Counted from the first letter of the stretch, positions 52,275-64,000 are shown. The stretch: DNA of 64,000 nucleotides from Ricinus communis (GCF_019578655.1 NC_063256.1:9920001-9984000); one strand, 5' to 3'. The notes: generated by a model not told the origin, from the sequence alone. Numbers and translations are program-made.

Positions 52275-52593
52275 CCTTCACATATTGGGTTTGGGCCTAT
52301 GTTTTCTTGTCAGAAATTCAGACCTCTCAAATAATTGGATATTTTGTTTTCAACTATCAAAATTAAAAAAAAAAAAAAAAAACAAAAATAAGAGAAATAC
52401 TGAAAATAGCTATTATTTTCACCTAATCGGAAGGTGAAATTATTCTAAAATTGGGATCATTATTCAAAATTTTACCAGCTAGAAAGCTGCTTTGTTTCAA
52501 ACAAAGTAGGATTACTTTGTTTTATTGACTCTTAAATGAATTTAATTGCATCAACAGTTTTATGAAAATTACTAGAGAAAAAGTACAGTTTTT

Positions 52594-52870
52594 GTAATTA
52601 TGAAAAATTATTTTTTGATAAAACATGAAAATATTTTTTAGTTATTTAAAGAAAATGACCAATTTTGCATAAATCAACAACTTATGAAAAAATTGGTAAG
52701 TTAGTGAAGAATAATATAATTTTCTATAATTATGAAAAATTACTATGTTGTGAAAAATGAAAATCTGTTTATGTAATTACTAAATAGTTATACATAAATC
52801 AATAATTTATAGAAAAGTTACCGCGTTAATGAAAAAGAATATAATTTCTTTTAATTGCGAGATAATTGAT
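52594..52870. repeat. Degenerate tandem repeat, period about 130 bp, three copies
   Basis: A block like GTAATTATGAAAAATTA occurs at about 52594, 52726 and (as TTAATTGCGAGATAATT) 52851. Each is followed by similarly ordered blocks such as CATAAATCAA and TTATGAAAAAATT or TTATAGAAAAGTT. The copies are diverged and were recognised by eye. Confidence 0.55.
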
Positions 52871-53420
52871 ATCTTGTAGAAAATATAAATTAAAATAATC
52901 TTTTTGTAAAGTTTTTAGATATGTGGGTTTCTTAAATACAATCCAAGGAATTTTAAAATTTTCTTTTAGATTTTTTTCACAAAAGTACGAGAAATGGGAT
53001 GTATAATCTTATTTTTATGATTAAATTTTTATGTTTTTAAAAAATTATTTATACGATTTTTTTGAAACTGCATTATAATATTTTTTTGATATTTTATTAA
53101 AATTCCTTAAGTATATTTATTACCGTTAAATTATTTTTTTTAATTATATAAATATATGTACTTATATTTTAAATTGTGTTTTAGTATTTTTAATATATTA
53201 TAGTATATTTTTTGAAACATAAATTTTTGTGTCATTAAAACATGGTAATTTCTATAAAAAAGATATGTAATATTATTTTATTTTACTGATTTTAAATAAT
53301 CCAAGTTAAAATAATACTCTTTTGCTATTTTATAGGTATACATTTTAGAATTTTTTTTAGATAGAATTCTGAAATAAAATCTATAATAATAATGTTAAAA
53401 TTATAAATTTTTGATATTTT

Positions 53421-53575
53421 TTAAGTATATTTTTAGTATTTTTTTCTGATGAAATTTTAAAAATTTTAAAAAATAAAAAGAATTAAATTCATAATATTAT
53501 AGATTAAAAATAATTTCTTTTAGATATTTTTAAGTATATTTTTAATATCTTTTTTTCTGATAAAATTTCTTAAAA
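53421..53575. repeat. Short degenerate tandem repeat, period about 109 bp
   Basis: The block TTAAGTATATTTTTAGTATT with TTTTTCTGATGAAATTT (from 53421) recurs as TTAAGTATATTTTTAATATC with TTTTTCTGATAAAATTT (from 53530). A weaker third trace lies near 53107. Confidence 0.6.
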
Positions 53576-55020
53576 AAATCGTATAAATAAAAATTTAAAG
53601 AAATTATAAAATAATAATTTTGTGACCATTAATTTTTTTAAAAAAAATAGTAATGCATTGTGAAATTTCTTCTTATCTTTTTTATCTAGTAATCTGTAAT
53701 TATAGATCAGTATGTAATTATGATATTTTAAAAACTCTTAATTGTATATAATTATGATATTTTAAAAACTTTTAATCACATATTTTTCTATTGATCTTAC
53801 AAAAGAGATTCAGTTATTTTGTTTTACAAGCAAGTTGACCATAAAATTGGCCAGAGAATATTGAAAAGAAAAGCTCACAAGCTTAGATAGAGAGACTAGC
53901 TTGTTAATCCAACAAGTTGTCAATCATCCACATAAAATTTAATCTGATGTATATAAATACTGCATTAACTTTTATCGTATAGAAGGAGTAATTGTAACCT
54001 CTTTTTTTTTTTTTTTAATTCTAAAATATGAAAAGTCAACATATAAATTCTCTTAAATTTAAATTTTTGAGAAAAAGGAGAAAAATAGTTCAGAAATAGG
54101 ATGGAAAAAGTTGGGTAGTTGTACTATTAGACTTGATTTCAATTGGTTCCATCAATCAATATATTAACCCATTCAGTTTTTATGTCAACAGTATTACAAA
54201 ATTGATGTATAAAAAGTACTATTAAATATATATATATCCACATAATCAATTTTAGTTATCACCCATCTGGCTGGATACACATAAACTCATCATTCACAGT
54301 CACTATCACTTAAATGATATTGTATTTCTAATGTGCAATTCACGCTTTTACTCTCACCTTCTCCCCTTACCCTTTCCACCCCCACACCCTAATCTCTTTT
54401 GCTTTTTACCACTCTCGCCCTATGATAGATTCCCCTTATGGCTAAGTTTTTTGTCGAACCCCTGCCCTCAGCTTCCTCCACCCCATGCTTAGGCTTCGGA
54501 TTATCTTTGGTGTAAGAGTAGGCACGACTCGCTTATCGGGCTTTCCACATACCAAATCAGATATTGGGTCACCTGGCTGAACGGAATATATATTAGGAGG
54601 AACTGACTCGCGTTGTGACTTAGTGATTTTTCAACTAGGTCCTAGTTCAACAATGATTGGAAGGTTTTTAGATGAAATAAAGGAGGCAGTGGTTCTGCAG
54701 AAACGAAATTAGGCTTGCCAGGTGTCTTTCGACTGAAACTGAGGTGATTGGGAGTGGAGCCCACGACCTTGGCCTCCATTTCCGGAGGAAGAGAGGAGAA
54801 AAAAAAAGGTTGTTTGGTAAGGTAAAATCAAGATAAACTATGACTATCATAGTTCATATCTATGTTGGAAAAATAGTGAAACACATACACAAAAGTAATA
54901 GTATTTGCCAACACTTAGTTTTACTCACGTTAGCACCGTTGCTTCTTAATCAGCTTAATCTTAATTTTTTTCATTCAATCCTCTACAATTTTAATATTTT
55001 ATAAACAATAATAAACTTTT

Positions 55021-56280
55021 CATATTTTTACAAATTATGCTCTTCTTTTCGTGTACTAGTTACGAAAGATAAATAATTTTACAAAAAAATAATTACTTTT
55101 CCGAAATAGAATTATTTAAAAAAATTATAAATTATATTTTCTATAATTACGAAATATATTTCTAAATTATGAAAAATGATAATCATTTTAAATTTTTTTT
55201 ACAAACTAAACTATTTTCTCATAAGTGTTACTAGCTCCAAAAAAAGAATATTATAAAATATTAATTATTTTTTTAAAATTTAATAATTTAGAAAAAATAA
55301 AAAATTTATGAAAAATACTAAATCTTTACGTAATTGCGAGAATATATTATTAAATTATAAAAAATAACAATCTTTTTAATATATTTTTTTAATTTATACT
55401 AATTTTTTATAAGTGTTACTAGTTGCAAGAAAATGAATGATATTACAAAAAAATGATTACTTTTGTAAAATTTAATGATTTACAAAAAGATTGACAAACT
55501 TATAAAAAATATTAAAATTTTTATAATCGCAAAATAAATATATTGCTAAATTACGAAAAATAAAAATCATCTTCATATTCTTACACAAATTAAACTAATT
55601 TTTTTTAAGTGTTACTAGGTACCAAAATTAATGATATTATGATAATATGGTTATTTTCTGAAATTTAATAATTTTTGAAAGAAATTATAAATTAATAAAA
55701 ATTACAAAATCTTTTCATAATCGCTAAATATATTATTAGATTATAAAAAATAAAAATATTTTAATATTTTTATAAGTGTTATTAGTTGCTAAAAATGAAT
55801 GATAATATGAAAAAATTATTGCTTTTGTGGTATTAAATGATTTACGAGAAAATTATAAAATATATTGCTAAATTATAAAAAATGATAATTATTTTTATAT
55901 TTTTTCATAAATTAAATTAATTTTTCATAAGTATTACTAGCTGTAAGAAAATAAATGATATTATAAAAAATAATTATTTTTATACGAAATTTAATAATTT
56001 ATATAAAAATAAAAAATTTACAAAAAATACTAAATCTTTTTATAATCACAAGATATATTATTAAAATATAAAAAATGGTAATTTTCATCGTATCTTTTTA
56101 AATTATATTTATTTTTTGTTAGTAAAATTAGTTGCGAAAAATAAATTATATTACGAAAAAATAATAATTTTTATGAAATTTAATGATTTATAAAAAATTG
56201 ATAAATTTACAAAAAATATTAAATTTTTTCATAATTATGAAATTATATAAATAAAAATTAGTTGTCATTATCTTATTATG
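55021..56280. repeat. Degenerate satellite-like tandem array, period about 180 bp, seven copies
   Basis: A landmark block like AAGTGTTACTAGTTGCAAGA recurs at about 55051, 55225, 55413, 55609, 55776, 55931 and 56122, with spacings of 174, 188, 196, 167, 155 and 191 bp. Between landmarks the same order of sub-blocks repeats: GAATGATATTAC with a run of A, then AATTTAATGATTTA, then ACAAAAAATACTAAAT, then TTTTCATAATCGC and TATATTATTAAATTA. The monomers are very AT-rich and strongly diverged. The period is close to that of plant centromeric or heterochromatic satellites and of one nucleosome, but the array is short and old. Confidence 0.7.
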
Positions 56281-57146
56281 GATTAAAATAAAGTATTTGA
56301 AACAAACTAACTATAGAATTTTTTTAAAATAAAAATATTAAAACGAGTTAAATGATGGACCAATTAAAATAAAGTCGAGAAATAGAATACGAGTACCATT
56401 GAAAGAGTGTTATGCGGTCCGGGAGGCTCTGGATAAATTGTAGATGTATGTAAATAAATGAGTTATGCAGCGTCTTAATTATAAGCCACTTGGCCAGGTA
56501 AGTGAGGCATTAATAAGTCGAGAGAAATCAAAGGCCAATATTCACTGTAGCTACATGTATATGTTTGGAGGCCGGGACCTCCACATGGCACATGCACCCA
56601 TAATCAACAAATTCCTCTCGGTTCTGCCGTTATATATGCATCTACTTCAAATCTGTTGGTACGTTTGTGACTGCAGTCTGCATTCAATTTAGCATCAGAT
56701 ATGTACCCTACAACACACACAGAATTGTATGTACTGCCCTCTAAATCATTTCAGACGTACTATTGATATGATTATGATTTGAATTTTGATGTACACTACT
56801 GGAGGCTATTTGTTTTAACTCAATTTTATCATAATGTTAATAAAATAATTATATTCTTCTAAGATGAAAGGAGTAAAATCCAATTGTAGTTTATGTGTTC
56901 TCAATTATATTCAAGTACCATAACCATAATTATAATTATAATTCAAGATAGTTATGAAATTCTATCACTTTGTGACAACAAGGGTGGAATCGGTGTTAAT
57001 ACAAAAGGGCTCACGCTGAGTGATTTAAAAAGAACAGAAGGGACTACGACCGGCATCCATGACACCGGTTCAGGTTATGGCCTGTCAAAGTCCTGTAATA
57101 CAATGCCCACCAGGGCTACTAGATTGAAAAAAATTCAACAACTTAA
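56281..57146. other. 3' flank of the KCS gene and intergenic DNA
   Basis: 56.4-56.7 kb is less AT-rich but its frames show no motif. The last few hundred bases before 57147 probably contain the 3' untranslated region of the minus-strand KCS gene. Confidence 0.5.
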
Positions 57147-58730
57147 TCAAGCTACAGGAACCTTTACCGGATACCTGTCAATGGAATCAGCCCATGGATT
57201 GCTCCTTGATTCCCCACAAGGAATGGCCCTTAGCGCTTTCCAAACTGCACTATTGCACTTGAACCCTGAGCCGAATGCAATTTGCCACACTCTATCCCCT
57301 CTTGATACCCTACCTTTAGCTTCTGTGTAAGACAATTCATACCAAAGCGAGCTACTTGAAGTGTTGCCAAACCTATGCAAAGTCATTCTTGATGGTTCCA
57401 TATGCCAGTCACTGAGTTGCAAATTCTTTTGCAACTCATCGAGAACAGCTCTACCACCAGCATGTATACAGAAATGCTCAAAAGCAAGCTTGAAATCGGG
57501 AATATAAGGCTTTATTTTTGCTTTCAAGAGCTTTCTTCTAACAAGAGTGACAAAAAACATAAATTGCTCACTTAAAGGTAGTACCAAAGGACCTAATGTA
57601 GTAATGTTCGTCTTTAATGCATCTCCAGCAACTGCCATTAATTCACGGGCTAATGAAACTCCAACGGTACCTTTATCATCCTCTCTTTGGTAAACACATC
57701 GATAGTGTTTGTCATCTGCTCCTTTGTGGGTGCGAACTGTGTGGACTAATTGGTACTTAGACAGACCTTTATCACGTGCCTTGTTCGAAAGGAGAACAGC
57801 AGCACCGCCCATTCTGAATAAGCAATTAGGCAGCAACATTGACTTATCCTCACCAAAATACCAATTGAGAGTTATGTTTTCTGTGCTCACGACAACTGCA
57901 TAAGAGTTTGGATTTGCTTTGAGAAGATCGTTAGCTAAGTCAATAGATATAAGTCCTGCACTGCATCCCATTCCACCGAGATTGTAACTTTTGATATCTG
58001 TTCTAAGCTTGTAATGGTTGACTATCATTGAGGAAAGTGAAGGAGTCGGGTTAAACAAGCTGCAGTTGACGATGAGAATATCAATATCTCTTGGTTTAAC
58101 TCCTGTTTTGTCAAAAAGTGAGTCTAATGCTCCGAACATGACTGACTCCGCTTCTTTCCTGGCTTCCTCCATGCACAAATTCGGTGGTTTAGATGTTACT
58201 CCTGCTGGGAAATACGTCTCATCACCTAATCCTGACCGCATCGATATTTTTCGCTGGAATTGAACTATCTCATCTTTAAACCACCCGCCTTCTTCTGTCA
58301 TTTGAATGAACGACTCCATCGACATCTTGCGTTCATTTTCTGGTTTGTAACAAGCAAAGTCGACCAAATATATCGCTCTGGACCGCATTGCCCAGTAGGC
58401 TCCCAGAAGGACTAGCAACAAAGCAGAACCGGCCAGTCTAGTGGCCGCGTCGATCTCATGGAGGGATCTTTTCTTCCACAACGCGTACACCAGGTCTGGT
58501 TCAAGACCAGTGATTTGAACAAGTGTAGAAATGGACAACGGAAGGATTATGAAAAACAAGAGTATAGTAGCAGGATTGCATGAATACCCATAACCTAATT
58601 TTACGTACTTGAGCTTCACGGACTGTAGAAAGTCCGGCAAACGCTGCCGGATTTTGATAACGGCAGAGGAAGAATCTTTGAAAGCCATTTCAGCCGTCAA
58701 TCTTTCCTTATCCATATCTATACTATCCAT
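57147..58730 (-). CDS. KCS: 3-ketoacyl-CoA synthase (very-long-chain fatty acid condensing enzyme)
   Basis: A single uninterrupted frame encodes 527 residues. The N-terminus has [19 protein letters not shown], which opens this KCS group, and two membrane segments at about 54-74 and 96-113. The FAE1/KCS condensing domain follows: [10 protein letters not shown] (121-130), [16 protein letters not shown] (158-173), [17 protein letters not shown] (222-238), the catalytic Cys256 in [26 protein letters not shown] (302-316), [13 protein letters not shown], His423 in [11 protein letters not shown] and Asn456 in [10 protein letters not shown]. This gives the complete Cys-His-Asn triad. Family knowledge: KCS enzymes in the endoplasmic reticulum condense long-chain acyl-CoA with malonyl-CoA in the first step of elongation for waxes, suberin, sphingolipids or seed oils. 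The sequence looks closest to the KCS4/9/17 group, whose genes usually lack introns; chain-length specificity cannot be read from it. A possible TATA lies about 110 bp upstream. Confidence 0.96.
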   Translation of the reverse strand: MDSIDMDKERLTAEMAFKDSSSAVIKIRQRLPDFLQSVKLKYVKLGYGYSCNPATILLFFIILPLSISTLVQITGLEPDLVYALWKKRSLHEIDAATRLAGSALLLVLLGAYWAMRSRAIYLVDFACYKPENERKMSMESFIQMTEEGGWFKDEIVQFQRKISMRSGLGDETYFPAGVTSKPPNLCMEEARKEAESVMFGALDSLFDKTGVKPRDIDILIVNCSLFNPTPSLSSMIVNHYKLRTDIKSYNLGGMGCSAGLISIDLANDLLKANPNSYAVVVSTENITLNWYFGEDKSMLLPNCLFRMGGAAVLLSNKARDKGLSKYQLVHTVRTHKGADDKHYRCVYQREDDKGTVGVSLARELMAVAGDALKTNITTLGPLVLPLSEQFMFFVTLVRRKLLKAKIKPYIPDFKLAFEHFCIHAGGRAVLDELQKNLQLSDWHMEPSRMTLHRFGNTSSSSLWYELSYTEAKGRVSRGDRVWQIAFGSGFKCNSAVWKALRAIPCGESRSNPWADSIDRYPVKVPVA

Positions 58731-58835
58731 TGTGTATGTGCAGAGGCGCCGGTTAGCAAAAGGTTGGTATATATGTGTGTATGGGCTTTTTCTTTTAGGT
58801 GGCTAGTATGAGAAAAACAGAAGGAGCGTATTCTT

Positions 58836-58845
58836 AATTTATAAA
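58836..58845 (-). promoter_or_regulatory. Candidate TATA box of the KCS gene
   Basis: On the minus strand the motif reads CTTTATAAAT, about 110 bp before the start codon at 58730, consistent with a leader of roughly 75-80 nt. This is a positional guess. Confidence 0.35.
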
Positions 58846-60008
58846 GAAAAAAAGTGAGTCTAAAAGAAGCTGAACAACATTACCATCCTAATAGAATAAG
58901 AAAGCTAAAAAGAAAAAAAAAAAATTTGAAAAGTTAGCCCCTACGCGTAAAAACAGTTCACAGTTGGTTGGTATAAGATTTAGACCCTGAAGAATGGGGA
59001 AGCTACCACTCTAAATGGGTTTCTTTCGTTATGTATTGTATATTATTATCTGCAAGAAAGCTGGATTCATTGTCTTTAATTTATGGCGAGTAGTTCCAAG
59101 TGAAGGTGGATAGCTCAACCACCATGAGACTCAGAATATACAACCTGAGCCAAGAACATTTCTTTCTTTTCTTTAAACTATTTCTTTTTGGTAGAAAAAA
59201 GGAGAGATTTTTTAAATATTAGCTCATAATTAATAATAAGAAGATACAGATAAAAGAAAAGGAAAGGCGGTTAACTGTTGTGTTTGATGGAGGCAGGGCA
59301 GTTAACCTATTGGGCCATGTGAGAATGTGAGGTTTCTTCCAAGTTTCAAGCAAGATTATTTACTGAGATTATATCTTTTTCTCATTGTTTTTACAATTCT
59401 TCATATGTATCTTCTTGGCTGTATGCTCAAAAACAAACATTGTTCACAGTAATGGCCATGGGACCAGGTGCATCACTCTTATGGACCATCTTTCTCCCAC
59501 ATGCCGGAGCGAGAAATGAAAAATCTGAGGATCTAAAAGGGTAATTAAGGAAAGACATGGAAGGCCGGTGGATTTAGGTGACTAGCCATGCATCAACAAT
59601 AAATGAAGGATGGTCAAACAAGGTAACCCCTTTAAGGCGCTAACCTAAACGCTCTTTGCCAGAGGACATTTTTCTGGCAATTTCGCCATGTGTTTCAAAA
59701 TTATACTTAACAAAGGTTCGTAGTATTACCTTAACAGTGAAAATTTAAAAGAATCAAACTAAATCAAGGAATTTTCTCCTTTTTCTCTTTTATGTTCTCT
59801 AATTATAACTTTAATTTTTACTAACTATGATATCATGATATACGTACTGAAAGACATCAATCTAAAACTTCTATCTGAATCTACACTGTCAATTATCTAA
59901 ACATGCAAGCTCTGCAATTGCCAGCATCTTTGACGATGATAGAATTATGTTCATAATCATAGAATATCTAATAAGAGAAGGTTTAGGTTGAAGTGTACAT
60001 ATATATAT

Positions 60009-60024
60009 GTGTGTGTGTGTGTGT
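60009..60024. repeat. (TG)n microsatellite
   Basis: About eight TG units directly following a short AT run, in intergenic DNA. Confidence 0.85.
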
Positions 60025-60965
60025 TAAATACCATCATAATTTTAAAACAAAAATTATTTTGATAAATCTTTTTTCTTTAAAAAAAAAAGAAGAATAAGAA
60101 AGTTTCCTTGCCAAGTTAGAACATCGTCATTGTCAAAACTCAAAAACCTTCAAGATAAAAAGGCAAAGTGTTTTATAGTCTAGCGATATTGGGAATGCAT
60201 TGAAATGGAAATAGATCCAGAATCATTCACCGTCAATATTTTGCCTACTTTATTAAGGAAAAGACTAACAAAACTTGGATAGTATAGAATCCTCAAGCAG
60301 ACTAACTTTGCCCATTTATTTTCTTCTTTCTTTTAATTATATGATACATAGACGCCCATTCATTTTTTCAGATTATGTTTCACACGGAACATCCTTTCTT
60401 TTTTAAAATAAGAAAGCTTTTCTCTTTTATGGATAATGTATTCCCCCAATAAGAACGGAGTATATTCTACAAACTAAAACTTTCCCATTATTAGTAGACA
60501 ATAATAAATGGTTATTGGTGTACAACACTTCTAAATGAGAGGGAGAGGGAAAATAGACACGCACCCATCTCTTGCATATCTTCGATCTAGGCTGAGAAGA
60601 TTAAACTTTTCGAGGAAATGGGAAATGTTTGATCAAAAAACAAGGAAATTATAGCAACATATATATACATACATACTAATAATATTCATTATCCACATAA
60701 ATTATTATTATAAAAATTATTTAATAAGTTAATATATATTATAATATTAAATAGTAAATAGTAAATAATCATATTGATGAAGTATTATAATATGAATTAA
60801 TATTGCCAATAAATTAAAATCTAAAGTATCATATCTTTTTTTATGATTTTCTTTTAATTTTTATAAAAATTTGTATTGAAATATTTGAACTCTATTATAG
60901 GTATATGTATAGCTATATAGTAATTTATCAATTTTTAATAGGATTAAAATGTATATAAAATTATT

Positions 60966-61076
60966 ATAGGATTAGGATTGAATTAGATTAATTCTATTAG
61001 GATTAGTGGATTAATCAATTATTAATTCTATTAGCATTAGGAGATTAATTACTAATTATTCTATTAGGATTAGAAA
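60966..61076. repeat. Minisatellite, period about 33 bp
   Basis: The block ATTCTATTAGGATTAG recurs at 60991, 61025 (one base changed) and 61058, each followed by a variant of GGATTAAT. A partial unit (ATAGGATTAGGATTG) precedes the first. Confidence 0.75.
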
Positions 61077-61164
61077 GTTAAATTAATTATATATAGAATT
61101 ATGATAAGTTTAGCAAGGAGATTTTATTCGGTTTAAAAGTTCTCCCTCCCCCTTCGTGCCTTTT

Positions 61165-62422
61165 GATGTGTTTAAGTTAGTACTTGCAAGTGCACAATCG
61201 TTCCTATAGTAAGGGTAAGTTCACCACGAGGTCGATATCTCAAGGAACTGTGAGGCTACTTATTATAAAGCCTAATTATCAACACAAAACAATAAAAGTA
61301 AATCTAAACACTCTAAACTAATGTTTTTGAGAAAATAATATTCATAAAGTAAATTAAATAAATTATAAAGTAAAATATGCAATGATATAATGTATGAAAA
61401 CTATATGCTAAATACAGTATTTAGCCTAGCCATTTACTTAGTAATCTCATTATTTACTTTAAGCCTACATATAATGAATGAAAAGGTGATGTGTCTTTTC
61501 CTTTAATTATTCAAGCTAATGATGCAACTAAAGTTTTTTATACCTATATAGATTGAAGCAAAGTTGGTGCCTCTGATACATTCAACATAAATATGTTCAT
61601 AACAATTACTATTCCTGAATTAATATGATGGTTAACTAACAATAATAACTGAAACTAATAAAGATATGAAAGTGAGGAAATCATTCATTAAATAAATAAA
61701 TAACAAGATTCATACAAGAGTAAAAGGCTAAACTAAATATATTTAACCCAATGATCATGGTATTAAATAGAAAGCATAAAAACAAGAAAATAAAAGCTCC
61801 CTCTAGATCCAGAATTTCTTCAAGTATGAAGATGATTGGTCCTTACTCTCAACTTCTTGAAAAGCTACTTAGATCTTAAAAAGAATAAAAACTAAACTAA
61901 AGTATTTATGAAAGAACTGCAGAGAATTGTAAAAAAAATAATGGTCGATAGATGCAGAAAGCATATAGGATAAAGCACTCCTCTCTATTTTAGGATCAGA
62001 TTTGTAAAAATATATATAGAGAAAAGTGCTAATCTAAATAAGTTTCCTTAAAGATAAGTATACCTAATATAAGTCTATCTAATAGATAAGACTAAATGTG
62101 TCATTATCGGCACCAAATACTATCTCATAAATAACTCTTAATATAAATTATAATTATTATAAAATAACTAAAATGCCCCCCATTGGATCTTATAATTTTC
62201 TGTCAGGCCTTGCAAAATCGTAGTTCATACATCTTAATTTTGGATCTTGACACTAACATGTCCAATTAAGCTCCTTTTTGAGTATTTTTCTCCATAATTT
62301 TTTCTCTTGGCTAATATTACCTGAAAACAGACAATTAAATTTAAGTGAAGTATAAATACTTATTTTCACTGTATTAAAGCTCTAAAATACTCTAAATATC
62401 TATATATAATTTAGACTTATCA
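61165..62422. mobile_element. Putative TIR-type non-autonomous element, about 1.26 kb
   Basis: The left terminus TGATGTGTTTAAGTT (61165-61179) and the complement of the right terminus, TGATAAGTCTAAATT (62408-62422), agree at 11 of 15 positions. CTTT, or CTTTT if the outermost T belongs to the duplication, lies directly outside both ends (61161 and 62423). Just inside the left end is a block containing CTTGCAAGTGCACAATCG followed by CCACGAGGTCGATATCTCAA. I recall closely similar blocks from many plant intergenic repeats, but cannot name the family. No transposase frame is present. Confidence 0.5.
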
Positions 62423-62427
62423 CTTTT

Positions 62428-64000
62428 ATATACATATATACAGGTTGTAAATTTCTTTCTCTTCATAAGAATTTTTTTAAGATTTTTAAGTTATTTTTTG
62501 AATTGTGATGAGTTTAAAAATTTATATGAGAAAAAACTACTAAAAAATAATTATATGAATATTAAAAATGTACATTAATTATTATAAAGAAAGAGGTATA
62601 TTAGATAGTATTAAAATCTTTATAATTTTACTATCAACCATTTAATTACTCTAACTTATTTTTCTCGCCCCATTTTAATAAGAATAATTCTAATATTTTA
62701 ATCTACTTCTTTGAATTATAAACTTAATCTAATTCTTGAAAGACATTTCAACGATTTTGCTCTCTATCATTTGATTACTTTGAATTTTTTTCTCTCTCTT
62801 TCATAAGAATTATCATAAGATTTTTAATATTTTTTAATCTAATTTTTATATAATTTTTATTCAATTTCATAAAAAAAATCTCATGTGGTATATATATCTA
62901 AATAACTTATAACTAATAAATCACATACATGCATGTTAAACTCTAATTCATACAAGTCTTTTATTCATATAAAATACTTTCGCCTAAAGGATGACCAATA
63001 AACCATTAAATTAATATAATCAATTTAACTATTGACTATTTTTTATTCATATATTTTAGTTCTAACTCCAAACATAATCGAAATACAAATAGATGAGAAA
63101 ATTTAGAAGATTAATTTCAAAATAGTTTTATAAAATTTTTTAATCCTCAAATAGTAAAATTTTCTAATTTGTAAAGAAATTTATCATTATTTATTTATTC
63201 AAATAAAAAAAAATTATACTCTTTTTTATATATAGAAATTCAATTATATATATATATATATACACATATATATATTTAAATAATTTTTTTTAATAATACT
63301 ACGGCATATAAATTAATTTTTTAAATTATATAAATATTTTATATATGTAATATGATTTCTGCTGTCTTTATGCTAGTATTTTTTTCCTAAAAGCTAGGGC
63401 ATCAATCCTCCCCTTACTTCCTCCAATCTCCATTGCCACACTGGATATACAAAATTCATAAGTTCATATATCGGCATTAAAATATAAAAAGCATTTAGTT
63501 TCTAATAAATATATTTGAGTTTATCAAATAAGCAGGAAGGTAAACTCACAAATTAATTTCTTTAAGAGGGAGAGGAAATTTCTATGATATGTATTTTAAA
63601 GTAAGAAAAAATGTGCTTAATTATTTTTATCCGATTTGGACTGTGAAAAATGCAATTAATAGTAACAGTCAGAAAGCTTGAGAATTGATATAACGCTTAA
63701 AATACTTTATTTTTTCTTTTGGTCAAAATAACGTTTTGAGGGTAGTGATCGATTGATGTTGCCTATCACTTAATTTCCATGCAACTGATAATAAATTGCT
63801 TGAAGGCCAATTTGCATCATCTACTTGGCTTCAAACGTTAATTTACTAATATTTTTTACTTTTTAGCAAATTTAATCAACAATTTGGCACTTTAACTAAG
63901 ATGTATTTAATTAAAATTTTTAAACACTTTTTTTTAATAAATTCTTCTTAAAGACTTTATGACTTTGATAGATTTTCATATACTTTATTTAAAATAATTT
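62428..64000. other. AT-rich intergenic DNA, no gene recognised
   Basis: A/T-dominated sequence with a (TA)n-like run at about 63244-63272. No reading frame of note and no clear repeat structure were found up to the window edge. Confidence 0.55.

Larger units (their letters stand above)
52275..55020. other. Extremely AT-rich region with short degenerate repeats
   Basis: Starts with a poly(A) run near 52364-52381 and continues as A/T-dominated DNA with local tandem structure at 52594-52870 and 53421-53560. A less AT-rich island at about 54.3-54.8 kb has no coding frame I recognise on either strand. No gene is called. Confidence 0.55.
58731..60960. other. Upstream region of the KCS gene and intergenic DNA
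   Basis: The first few hundred bases should hold the KCS promoter and leader. A TATA-like ATTTATAAAG lies at about 58836-58845. The rest has no recognised gene. A (TG)n run lies at 60009-60024. Confidence 0.5.

Noticed and set aside
57709..58263. Plus-strand frames across the KCS gene.
   Set aside because: They are antisense shadows of the strongly supported KCS frame.

Overview
This window is nuclear DNA from a flowering plant. All confident genes are eudicot families with spliced, GT-AG intron structure, separated by very AT-rich intergenic DNA carrying microsatellites and transposon relics. The protein sequences look like a rosid. Malpighiales (castor bean, cassava or poplar relatives) is my best guess, but it is an impression from protein similarity and not something I can prove here. 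I see no bacterial-type operons, CRISPR arrays, organellar genes or tRNA genes.

Layout. 1-14.9 kb is intergenic, with microsatellites and an AT-rich dispersed repeat at 11.0-11.6 kb. 14.9-16.4 kb (+) is a secondary-wall NAC master regulator of the NST1 type in three exons. 16.4-30.4 kb is gene-poor, with an RNase H-type retroelement scrap at 18.6 kb, a terminal-inverted-repeat element at 23.0-23.9 kb that resembles a MULE, and a possible noncoding transcription unit near 24.5 kb. 30.4-32.4 kb (+) is an IQ67-domain calmodulin-binding protein of the IQD17/18 type in five exons. 32.4-39.5 kb is intergenic, with a fold-back element near 35.5 kb and a 5'-truncated LINE with recognisable target-site duplications at 37.4-38.3 kb. 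39.5-45.0 kb (+) is an L-gulono-1,4-lactone oxidase-like gene in four exons with a 3.6-kb first intron. 47.7-50.5 kb (+) is a three-RRM hnRNP Q-like protein of the LIF2 type in eight coding exons. 50.9-51.3 kb (-) is a second broken RNase H relic. 51.8-52.3 kb (-) is a small uncharacterised, probably organelle-targeted protein. 52.5-56.3 kb is extremely AT-rich and contains degenerate tandem arrays, including one with a period of about 180 bp. 57.1-58.7 kb (-) is an intronless 3-ketoacyl-CoA synthase. 58.7-64.0 kb is intergenic, with a minisatellite and a 1.26-kb terminal-inverted-repeat element.

The genes are independent single-copy-style loci and do not form a pathway or cluster. NST1 controls secondary wall deposition, the IQD protein links calmodulin to microtubules, the GulLO homologue is a secreted flavin oxidase, LIF2 is a nuclear RNA-binding/chromatin factor, and the KCS makes very-long-chain fatty acids.

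I did not find a convincing undescribed biological system. The observations most worth checking are the repeats (the nucleosome-length degenerate array, two TIR elements with target duplications, the LINE with its duplication, and an AT-rich repeat shared by the 11-kb and 42-kb regions), two alternative splice options (in NST1 and LIF2), and the uncharacterised 160-residue protein. All exon boundaries were read by eye from splice consensus and frame continuity.
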